From Paraburkholderia phenazinium (GTDB taxonomy: Bacteria > Pseudomonadota > Gammaproteobacteria > Burkholderiales > Burkholderiaceae): a stretch of 64,000 nucleotides of DNA. Below the pieces are notes generated by a model, which had not been told where the DNA came from, did no database searches, and saw only the letters and a list, made by a program, of their open reading frames with translations. Of the stretch, positions 1 to 7,121 are shown one piece after another (position 1 is the first letter of the stretch; every line of letters starts with the position of its first letter). Where the stretch lies: positions 1,550,001-1,614,000 of the forward strand of contig NZ_FSRU01000001.1 of NCBI RefSeq assembly GCF_900142845.1, given 5' to 3'. The translations under genes and the position numbers were made by a program.

Positions 1-45
1 GGGCCGCGCCAGACTGGGCGCACTGATGAGAACGTGGTGGAGTGA
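1..45 (+). CDS. 3' end of a gene entering from the left edge
   Basis: Frame 1 is open from the first base and stops at a TGA at 43-45, giving a 14-residue tail that begins GPRQTGRTDE. A strong intrinsic terminator starts 16 bases later, which is what one expects just after a real gene end and is the main reason for choosing this frame. Frame 2 is also open for longer but would run through the terminator. The product cannot be identified from so short a piece. Confidence 0.45.
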   Translation, partial: GPRQTGRTDENVVE

Positions 46-60
46 AGCCGCGCAGATGGA

Positions 61-94
61 AATGGCCGCAGAGCAATCTGCGGCCATTTTTTTA
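61..94 (+). terminator. Rho-independent terminator
   Basis: An 11-bp perfect stem (atggccgcaga at 62-72 against tctgcggccat at 77-87) closes a 4-base loop and is followed by a run of seven T. It lies just behind the partial gene that ends at 45 and should end its transcript. Confidence 0.9.
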
Positions 95-122
95 TTCGCT
101 GACGGGGGGTGAGCGAGGTATT

Positions 123-181
123 GGCTCGCCGCAGGCTATGCTGCAGCCGAGCCCGCCGGCACACCGCGGGACGGGTGTGCC
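123..181. terminator. Two hairpins behind the small secreted protein gene
   Basis: Two inverted repeats follow each other: ggctcg/cgagcc arms at 123-128 and 148-153, and a perfect 8-bp stem ggcacacc (158-165) / ggtgtgcc (174-181). The second lies 13 bases past the stop of the minus-strand gene at 194-331. There is no T run on the minus strand, so it may be a 3'-end stabiliser or a weak terminator, not a classical one. Confidence 0.4.
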
Positions 182-193
182 TGAGCGTGTGCC

Positions 194-331
194 TTAATGG
201 CAGCGCTTTTCCCAATGATGATGGACCTTCACCTTGTGGCAAACCGGATGGTGATGATCGTCGGCGTAGGCCGGGGTGATGACGCCAACGGTGACAGCGG
301 CGAGCGTGAGCGCAAGCAAAATTTTCTTCAT
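194..331 (-). CDS. Small His-rich secreted protein (HHHH-motif type)
   Basis: A 45-residue product starts at the ATG at 331 behind a GAGGAAG ribosome site. Residues 1-23 form a signal peptide (MKKILLALTLAAVTVGVI, cleavage after AYA). The mature part is only about 22 residues with two His clusters (DDHHH and HHH), two Cys and a C-terminal His. It resembles the tiny HHHH-motif proteins annotated in Burkholderiaceae, whose function is unknown. The His and Cys content suggests metal binding in the periplasm, which is inference. Confidence 0.75.
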   Translation of the reverse strand: MKKILLALTLAAVTVGVITPAYADDHHHPVCHKVKVHHHWEKRCH

Positions 332-467
332 GGGGGCTTCCTCGGTCGGACTGACCTGGTTGATGAACGGTCCGCTATCTTAGCCCGAGTGCCGTGACAA
401 CACTGTCAAGGAAATGCAAAACGTGTGTGGTTAGCGACGCAGCGTAGCGAACTGCTCAGCTTGCCTG

Positions 468-812
468 CTAGTGCCCGTGTCCGCCGCCACTGCTGCCGCC
501 GCCCTGGAACGTGCCGCCGCCACCGCCACCGCCGCTATGACCGCCGTGTCCGCCACCGCCGTGCCAGCCGCCGTTGCCATGCCATCCATGGCCGCCGTGC
601 CAATAGCCGCCGCCGTGCGGGTAGTAGCAGCAACCGCCGCCACCGCCGCCCCAGACGGTGACCGAGCCATAGGCCGGCGCATAGCCGTAGCCATATCCAT
701 AACCGTAGTCCGGATAGTACGGTTGATCGTAGTATGGATAGCCATAACCCGGCGCGACCGCACAACCGGCCAGAGCCGCCGCCACCCCGAGCGCCGCAAT
801 CAGGCGAAGCAT
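468..812 (-). CDS. Gly/Tyr/His-rich lipoprotein
   Basis: The 114-residue product has a lipoprotein signal peptide with lipobox LAGC (Cys16). Residues 20-48 are repeats of Tyr-Gly and Tyr-Pro; residues 55-114 are almost wholly Gly and His, with a CC pair around residue 61. Such glycine-rich lipoproteins are common and poorly characterised in Burkholderia. The protein should be anchored in the outer membrane; the His-Gly tail could bind metal or surface polymers. The base composition is skewed enough that other frames look open across the same DNA, but only this frame has a signal peptide and lipobox. Confidence 0.75.
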   Translation of the reverse strand: MLRLIAALGVAAALAGCAVAPGYGYPYYDQPYYPDYGYGYGYGYAPAYGSVTVWGGGGGGCCYYPHGGGYWHGGHGWHGNGGWHGGGGHGGHSGGGGGGGTFQGGGSSGGGHGH

Positions 813-963
813 GATGTTCTCCCTCGATATGCTTAAGAAAGAACTAGCCGCATCAAGTTCCAGCGTAATTGTGTCCTCCGTTTACCGAAACAGTGATTGA
901 TCGATACTTCTGACGTGAGCCGCGCGTCGTCATGCATAGCGGCGCTTCAGACGCGTTGCCGCT

Positions 964-1000
964 GAAACGCCTCCGCACGCTCGCAGCGGCGTTTTCGTTT
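964..1000. terminator. Possible bidirectional terminator behind the DUF2891 gene
   Basis: A 7-bp stem (aaacgcc/ggcgttt) spans 965-994 and is flanked by a T-rich run on the plus side and an A/T-containing flank on the minus side. It sits about 30 bases past the end of the minus-strand operon at 1025-3694. Confidence 0.35.
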
Positions 1001-1024
1001 CATCGCATCAAATGCATTCAGCAC

Positions 1025-2035
1025 TCACGCTTCGAGCGCGAGCGTCGCGAAAGTGGCGAGCCAATGTTCGCCCATGTAGTCCCCGGCCACATGCGCAAGC
1101 GCGCTGTCGAGATGGACTTCGGCGGCTTCGTTGAGCAGTGCTTGGCGCGCGTCGTCGGCCGGCAGCGCGCGGGCGAGCGAACGTTGACACCAAGCGCGGC
1201 TCAGATTCAGGCCGTCGAGGTGGGCGATCTTGCCGTCGCTGCGATCGGCCACCGTCACCGGGACGAACAGCGTGGCCGGCTGGCGCGCGGCGAGCTGCGG
1301 CAGGAACGCGCCGAACCAGTCGACGAACTGCCCGGCCGGCAACACGCGGCGCATCAGTTCGGCTTCCATGAGCGAGGGCGAAAGGAATTCATCGCCCGCC
1401 GGCTCCCACGCCTGACAGGCCACGTCATTCAGAAACCAGCGCTGCGATGTCTCTACGACCAGCGCCGCCAGCGATTCGCGCGCTGTCTGCCGCGCGAAAT
1501 CTAGCGTCAGGGCGAGCGCGAACGCCATGTTGAAATGCGTGCCCACGCGCAGCGGATAGGTGGCCTTCGGCAGGAACTCCTCGAAGCGCTCGACGAACGC
1601 ATCTGTTAGCGGTGCGAAGGTTTTGCTCCAGCGAGCCGCTTGCGGTAGTGTCAGCGCATCGATTTGCGCCGAGAGCGCCAGCAGCCAGGCCCAGCCGTAC
1701 GGCCGCTCGAAGCCGCGATTGTGCGGCAGGTCGAGATAGGCGCGCTCGCCGGCCACGTTGGCCTCGGTGAAGTGCTGGTCGACCACGGCGACGATGCGCG
1801 CGGCCTCGGGCAGATCGGGAAAGCGTTCGAGCAGATGGAGGATCAGCCAGTAGCCATGCACGCACGAATGCCAGTCGTAGCTGCCGTAAAAAATCGGATG
1901 CAGCGCACGCGGTCCCAGCACGTCTTGCGGACCGTCCAGCGAGTGAGTCAGCTTGTTCGGATACTCGCGTGTGAGGTGATCCAATGCCAGGCTGGCGAAT
2001 TTCGATGCGATAGCGGAAGTGAGTTGAGCGGTCAT
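1025..2035 (-). CDS. DUF2891 domain protein
   Basis: The 336-residue protein fits the DUF2891 family over its full length, with the family-like block around residues 45-65 (HPIFYGSYDWHSCVHGYW). No signal peptide or membrane segment is seen, so it is probably cytosolic. The fold looks all-helical and rich in Trp, Tyr and His. The biochemical role of the family is not established. It is the third gene of an operon with two membrane proteins (22 bases after DUF979), so it may act on the substrate they import. The ATG at 2035 is the only sensible start. Confidence 0.85.
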   Translation of the reverse strand: MTAQLTSAIASKFASLALDHLTREYPNKLTHSLDGPQDVLGPRALHPIFYGSYDWHSCVHGYWLILHLLERFPDLPEAARIVAVVDQHFTEANVAGERAYLDLPHNRGFERPYGWAWLLALSAQIDALTLPQAARWSKTFAPLTDAFVERFEEFLPKATYPLRVGTHFNMAFALALTLDFARQTARESLAALVVETSQRWFLNDVACQAWEPAGDEFLSPSLMEAELMRRVLPAGQFVDWFGAFLPQLAARQPATLFVPVTVADRSDGKIAHLDGLNLSRAWCQRSLARALPADDARQALLNEAAEVHLDSALAHVAGDYMGEHWLATFATLALEA

Positions 2036-2057
2036 CGGCGGCCTCGTCGGGAGCAGG

Positions 2058-3008
2058 TCAAAAGCGGAATACGAAGAGATACATCAGGACGGTGTTGACG
2101 ATCAACAGCAGCAACGCGGTCGGCCATTGTGCCTTGATCACGCCATTCTGGTCTTTCAGTTCGAGCAGGGCGGCGGGCACGATGTTGAAGTTGGCCGCCA
2201 TCGGCGTCATCAGCGTACCGCAGAAGCCGCACAACATGCCGATTGCGCCGAGGATCGCCGGATTGCCGTGGAACTGATGAACGATCAGCGGCAGGCCGAT
2301 GCCCGCGGTCATCACCGGAAACGCGGCGAACGCGTTGCCCATGATCATGGTGAAGATGGCCATGCCGAAGGTGTAGGCGGCCACTACGGCGAAAGCCGAA
2401 TCGAGCGGAATCCACGCTTTGACGAGTTCGGACACGACGTGGCCGACGCCCGCCACCGCGAACAGTGCGCCGAGCGCCGCGAGCATCTGCGGCAGAATCG
2501 CGGCCCAGCCGACGGTGTCCATCGTATGCCGTGCATCCTTGAGCGCATGGACCGGCGAATCGCGCAGCATCGCGAGCGCCGTGCCGAAGGCGACCAGCGT
2601 GCCGAGCACGAGTGCAATCAGCGTTACGCTCTTCGGATCGACGAACGGCACATATTTAAGCGTGAAGGTGCCGAGCAAGGTGACGAGCGGAATCAGCAGC
2701 GCCGGAACGAACAGCTTGTTGCCGAAGCGTTGTGCGTTCGCCTCGCGACGGGTGGCCGCCGCGGCGCTGGCGCTATCCGGATTGCCTTTGCCGAGCTTGC
2801 CCGAACCGGCAATCAGCGCGAGTGCGATGGCGAGGCAGCCGGTCACGAAGTGCGGCAACTCGGCGCCGAACATGAACGTGATGGCGTAGATGCCCCAGAA
2901 CAGAAAGTTGACGACGCGGCGCGGATTCGAGCGGTCTTGCAGACTGAACAGCGCAAAGGCGGCGAACATCAGGCCGGCGAGGATGTACAGGGTCTCGAGC
3001 TTGATCAT
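2058..3008 (-). CDS. DUF979 membrane protein, probable permease subunit
   Basis: The 316-residue protein has about nine hydrophobic segments, starting with LYILAGLMFAAFALFSL near the N-terminus. DUF979 proteins almost always travel with DUF969, and the pair is thought to be a two-part inner-membrane transporter; I recall it beside pyrrolidone-carboxylate peptidase genes in Gram-positive cocci and beside 5-oxoprolinase genes elsewhere, which suggests 5-oxoproline or peptide-derived substrates. The start at 3008 (MIKLETLY) was chosen because it overlaps the DUF969 stop by four bases (ATGA), a coupling arrangement; the longer open frame upstream overlaps DUF969. Confidence 0.85.
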   Translation of the reverse strand: MIKLETLYILAGLMFAAFALFSLQDRSNPRRVVNFLFWGIYAITFMFGAELPHFVTGCLAIALALIAGSGKLGKGNPDSASAAAATRREANAQRFGNKLFVPALLIPLVTLLGTFTLKYVPFVDPKSVTLIALVLGTLVAFGTALAMLRDSPVHALKDARHTMDTVGWAAILPQMLAALGALFAVAGVGHVVSELVKAWIPLDSAFAVVAAYTFGMAIFTMIMGNAFAAFPVMTAGIGLPLIVHQFHGNPAILGAIGMLCGFCGTLMTPMAANFNIVPAALLELKDQNGVIKAQWPTALLLLIVNTVLMYLFVFRF

Positions 3009-3694
3009 GGTGCGAGGCTCCGTCCATGGGCCTTCATCCGGTAGGACAGATTGCGGTCGAGCAGCATCAGGCGGGTGCAGTGGATGAGAAGTGCCGCCAC
3101 CGCGGTCGGAATGGCCCACACGGAAATATGCAGCGGTTCGACCATCACGCCGTTCTGTTCGAGAAAGCCTTTGATCAGCAAAATGGACTGGATGGCGATG
3201 AAGATGTCTTCGCCGAAGAACACCGCGATGTTGTCGACGGCCGAGGCGTTGGCGCGAATCTGCTGGCGCACTTCATCGGGCAGCTCGCCGTAGCGGTTCG
3301 CGGCGGCGGCTTCCGCCATCGGCGCAATCAACGGACGCACCATCTGCGCGTGACCGCCCAGCGAGGTCAGTCCGAGCGCCGCGGTGATCTGGCGGATCAC
3401 GAAGTACAGCATCAGCACGCGGCCAGTGGTGGCCGCCTGCAAGCGGGAGATCAGATGCCGCGCCTGTTCCTTCAAACCATTGCGTTCGAGCAGGGCGATC
3501 ACCGGCAGCGTCAGCCAGATGAGGCCCATATAGCGGTTCTCGGCGAAGGCCTTGCCGAACGCGCTAATGATCTCGACCGTGTGGAGGCCGCCGGCCAGCC
3601 CGGTTGCAAGGCCCGCGATGGTTACGACCAGTAGCGCGTTAAAGCGCAGCGCGAAGCCGATCACGACGATCGGTATCCCTATCAGAACCAGCAT
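3005..3694 (-). CDS. DUF969 membrane protein, probable permease subunit
   Basis: The 229-residue inner-membrane protein starts MLVLIGIPIVVIGFALRF and has about five to six membrane segments. A conserved central block contains the polar stretch NASAVDNIAVFFGEDIF (about residues 135-151), which could line a transport path. It is the first gene of the DUF969-DUF979-DUF2891 operon. The start at 3694 was preferred to the open frame reaching 3802 because the extra 36 residues are Arg/Ser-rich and unlike the family. Confidence 0.85.
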   Translation of the reverse strand: MLVLIGIPIVVIGFALRFNALLVVTIAGLATGLAGGLHTVEIISAFGKAFAENRYMGLIWLTLPVIALLERNGLKEQARHLISRLQAATTGRVLMLYFVIRQITAALGLTSLGGHAQMVRPLIAPMAEAAAANRYGELPDEVRQQIRANASAVDNIAVFFGEDIFIAIQSILLIKGFLEQNGVMVEPLHISVWAIPTAVAALLIHCTRLMLLDRNLSYRMKAHGRSLAP

Positions 3695-4199
3695 GTTTCC
3701 TCCCGTGTCGCTGTGTGGCGGTGACGCGCGCCGGCGGGACGCGCATGGTGCGAAGCCGCCGGCTATGTGAATCGCATGAAACGCGGCGAGGCAATCTAAC
3801 ACGATAAATTATCGATAAATAGTCAATAAAGTGCGGTTTCAGGGTAAACGAGGGGGAGGTAGGGCGGTTCGGCATGTCGCGCGCCGGCATCCATATAAAT
3901 ACGACCTCGTCACACGGTCTTGCTGTTGCAATGGACTGGCGCCTCTTCTCTCTTGAGCGGGGCGCGTTCTGCGAAGGCGAATTTTTCCTTCTACATCGAT
4001 AAGGATGGCGAAATGAATGTCGAACCAGCAACTGCAGTAACCGGCCTGCCGGAACCTGGCGCAGCGAGGATGGCAAACCAGGCGGCGATGGCAATGGAAT
4101 TTCTTTTCCTGGCGCTAGATAAGCAAAGTTTGCGTTACTTCGCTACAGTACGTCTTGTCTCGTTGTCGGGCTGTTTATCCGGTAATCAGGGGAACGCAC
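3695..4199. promoter_or_regulatory. Divergent control region between the DUF969 operon and the RND efflux operon
   Basis: This 505-base spacer must carry both promoters. An AT-rich block at 3795-3830 holds the perfect 10-bp palindrome ttatcgataa (3809-3818), a likely operator for the minus-strand operon. A 65-codon frame from the ATG at 4013, with an AAGGA site, runs to 4210 and overlaps the efflux start; it could be a leader peptide but has no recognisable content and is not called as a gene. Confidence 0.4.
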
Positions 4200-5771
4200 T
4201 TGAAAAGTGATTTACGGACCTTGGATTCTGCTTACGAAGAGATTACGCATTCCCGGTCGCGGCGCGCGGCGAAGGGTGCGCTCGCGCTCGTCGTCGCCAC
4301 GTCCCTTGCGGCGTGTATGGTCGGACCGGACTATCGCAAGCCCGCGCTCCAGGTACCGGAGGGATTCAAGGAGGGCGTCGACTGGCAGCGCGCCGAGGTG
4401 AATCCGCAGGCTGCGATCTCGAGCACATGGTGGCGCATGTACGGCGACGACCAGCTCAACGGTCTCGTCGAACAGGCGTTGCGGGCCAACCAGTCAATCG
4501 CCTCGGCGGAAGCCGCCTACCGGGTCGCGCTCGCGACCGTGGAAAGCAGCCGGGCGAGTCTGTTCCCCGTCGTCACGGCCGGCCTCTCCGGTGCGCGTTC
4601 CGGCGGCAACCTCGCCGGGCTCGAGGGGAGCGGCACCAGCTCGACCTCGGTGCCGGCCTCCAACAGTGTGATTGCCAGTGGAACCGTGAGCTGGGAGCTG
4701 GACCTGTGGGGCGAGGTACGGCGCGAAGTCGAGGAAGCGAAAGCGAATGCCGAGGCGTCGGATGCGCAGCTTGCCGGCGAGCGCATTTCGATCGCGGCCA
4801 GCGTGGCGACCGACTACTTCCAGTTGAGACAGGCCGACTACGACATCCGCGCGCTGCAGGAACAGCAGGACATCTACGGCCGCATCCTCGTGATGACGCA
4901 GACCGGGCTCAAGGAAGGCTTCGCGTCGAACGACGACGTGCTCAACGCGCAGGAAAACCTGCAGACCGTGATCGCCGACCTGCAGACCACCGAAACCACA
5001 CGCGAGCAGGATGAGCACGCCATCGCCGTGCTGACCGGCACGCCGCCGGAATCGTTCAGCATCGCACCCGATCCCGACTATCGCTTCCCTTCGCCCGACG
5101 TGCCGCCCGCGCTGCCTTCGCAACTGCTCGAGCGTCGCTATGACGTGGTCAGCGCCGAGCGCACGGCGGCGGGGGCCAATGCGAGCATCGGCGTGGCCGA
5201 AGCCGCGTACTTTCCAACGCTCACGCTCTCGGCCGAGGGCGGCTTTGCGCACAACACGTTCGCGCAACTGTTCACGGTGCCAAGCCGCTTCTGGACGCTC
5301 GGCCCTGCGCTCGCCGGGACGATTTTCGACGGCGGCGAGCGTACGGCCGCGGTGCACAAGGCGCGCGCGACCTACGACGAAGACGTCGCGACCTACCGCA
5401 ATACCGTGCTGACGGCGTTCCAGAGCGTGGAGGACAGCCTGTCGTCGATGAACCATCTGCGGGCGCAGGAAGAGGCGTTCGCGAGGGTGCTCGACAGCAG
5501 CAGCCGGCTGTTCGCGAGCCAGCAGGCGCAGTTCAATGCCGGCGCGTCCAGCCAGCAGAACGTGCTGACGCAACGGTTGACGCTGATTCAGGCGCAAGAG
5601 AGCGTGCGGGATACGCAGGCGCTGCTCGCCGAAAGCAACGTCACGCTCGTCAAGAATCTTGGCGGTGGGTGGCAGGGCAATGACGCCGAGATGGCGTCGG
5701 CGCCGGCCGCCGCTTCATCGCCCGCTTCGAAAACGGCAACACAACCTGTCCCGGCGCGGTCAGCCGACTGA
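4200..5771 (+). CDS. Outer-membrane efflux lipoprotein, NodT/OprM family
   Basis: The 523-residue protein is the TolC-like channel of a tripartite RND pump. A basic N-terminus leads into a lipoprotein signal (GALALVVATSLAAC), then the family start CMVGPDYRKP. Two repeated outer-membrane-efflux domains follow, each with long helices (for example QDIYGRILVMTQTGLKEGFA). The TTG at 4200 has a well-spaced AGGGGA site; the TTG at 4155 has none. It is the first gene of the pump operon, ahead of adaptor and permease, which is less usual than having the channel last. The C-terminus ends in an Ala/Ser/Pro-rich tail of about 35 residues. Confidence 0.92.
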   Translation: MKSDLRTLDSAYEEITHSRSRRAAKGALALVVATSLAACMVGPDYRKPALQVPEGFKEGVDWQRAEVNPQAAISSTWWRMYGDDQLNGLVEQALRANQSIASAEAAYRVALATVESSRASLFPVVTAGLSGARSGGNLAGLEGSGTSSTSVPASNSVIASGTVSWELDLWGEVRREVEEAKANAEASDAQLAGERISIAASVATDYFQLRQADYDIRALQEQQDIYGRILVMTQTGLKEGFASNDDVLNAQENLQTVIADLQTTETTREQDEHAIAVLTGTPPESFSIAPDPDYRFPSPDVPPALPSQLLERRYDVVSAERTAAGANASIGVAEAAYFPTLTLSAEGGFAHNTFAQLFTVPSRFWTLGPALAGTIFDGGERTAAVHKARATYDEDVATYRNTVLTAFQSVEDSLSSMNHLRAQEEAFARVLDSSSRLFASQQAQFNAGASSQQNVLTQRLTLIQAQESVRDTQALLAESNVTLVKNLGGGWQGNDAEMASAPAAASSPASKTATQPVPARSAD

Positions 5772-5845
5772 CTCACACGCTGTTCCACAGGATCCGGCAT
5801 ACCGCCCAACCGCGCATGCCGGCCTCAAGCAAGAACGGAGTTCTC

Positions 5846-7111
5846 ATGAAGTCACGTCCTCAGCGCGCGTCGCTGTCGTATCTGTGTCTGATCGTACTCG
5901 CCGCCTGCTCGAAACCCGCGGCGCCGCCTCCGCCACCGCAGGTCGCGGTGGTGACGGCGCATATGCAGTCGGTGCCGCTCGAGCGGCAATTCGCCGGCCG
6001 GCTTTCGCCTTACTACAGCGCGAATGTCACGGCCCGCGTGTCGGGCGTGCTGCTGCGGCGCAATTACACGGAAGGCTCGCCGGTTCGCGCGGGGCAACTG
6101 TTGTTCGAGATCGACCCGGTCGTGTACCGCGCGCAGCTCGATAGCGACGTTGCGCTGCTGGCCGAGGATCAGGCCACTTACGTCAACGATCACATCACGG
6201 CCGTGCGTAACCGCAAGCTGTTGCCGGTCGGTTCGGTCTCGCAGCAGACCGTCGACAATTCCGATGCTGCCGAACGCAGCGCCGCGGCCAAGGTCAAGGC
6301 CGACGAGGCGACCGTCGAGAGCGCACGGGTCTCGCTCAATTACACGCGCGTGACCGCGCCGATCAACGGTATCGCCGGACAACAGCAGGTGACGGCGGGT
6401 GCGGTGGTCGGCAGCAGCACGTCCGACACGGGCGGAAGCGGCACGCTGTTGACGACGGTCCAGCAGATCGACCCGATGTACGTAAACTTCACGATCAGCT
6501 CCGCCGATCTGGCCACGCTGCAGGATTCGCAGAGCGCCGGCTCGGTCGATCTGTCGCAGCAGAACCGCACCACGGTGCAGATCGCGCTGCCGAACCGGGC
6601 GGAGTACGGCACGGCGGGCACGCTCGATTTCTCCGACGTGACGGTGAACGCGGCAACCGGCTCGGTCAATCTGCGTGCGCTGGTTGCGAACCCGCAGCGG
6701 CGTCTTCTGCCGGGCATGTTTGTGACGCTGACCGTCAATTTCGGTCAACGAAACAATGTATTTCTGATTCCGCAGCAGGGCGTGCAGCGCGACACGGTCG
6801 GCGCATATGTGTTCGTGGTCGGCGCGGACAACAAGGTGGCGCGCAAGGACGTGGTGGCGAACGACAGCCTCGGCAGCAACTGGGTCGTGACGCAGGGGCT
6901 GGCAGATGGCGACCAGATCATCGTGACGGGTGTGCAGATGGCGCGGGAAGGGGCCGCGGTGAAGACCGTCGCGTGGCAGCCGCCTGCGGCAGCTTCGGGA
7001 GCGTCCGCAGCAGCGGCCGGGTCGGCAGCGTCCACGGCGCCGGCCGCGTCGAGCCCGGCGTCCGCGCCGGTTTCCACAGCGTCAGCGGCTTCGGCCGCCT
7101 CGGCGCAGTAG
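5846..7111 (+). CDS. RND efflux periplasmic adaptor (membrane fusion protein)
   Basis: The 421-residue protein is an AcrA/MexA-type lipoprotein: signal peptide with lipobox LAAC followed by KPAAPPPPPQ, a barrel-sandwich domain (VSGVLLRRNYTEGSPVRAGQ), a coiled-coil hairpin, and beta-barrel and membrane-proximal domains (LLPGMFVTLTV). It links the inner-membrane pump to the outer channel. The ATG at 5846 has a GGAG site; an earlier open start at 5816 would spoil the signal peptide. The last 45 residues are nearly all Ala and Ser, a low-complexity tail not needed for the fold. Confidence 0.93.
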   Translation: MKSRPQRASLSYLCLIVLAACSKPAAPPPPPQVAVVTAHMQSVPLERQFAGRLSPYYSANVTARVSGVLLRRNYTEGSPVRAGQLLFEIDPVVYRAQLDSDVALLAEDQATYVNDHITAVRNRKLLPVGSVSQQTVDNSDAAERSAAAKVKADEATVESARVSLNYTRVTAPINGIAGQQQVTAGAVVGSSTSDTGGSGTLLTTVQQIDPMYVNFTISSADLATLQDSQSAGSVDLSQQNRTTVQIALPNRAEYGTAGTLDFSDVTVNAATGSVNLRALVANPQRRLLPGMFVTLTVNFGQRNNVFLIPQQGVQRDTVGAYVFVVGADNKVARKDVVANDSLGSNWVVTQGLADGDQIIVTGVQMAREGAAVKTVAWQPPAAASGASAAAAGSAASTAPAASSPASAPVSTASAASAASAQ

Positions 7112-7121
7112 GAGACCGCAC

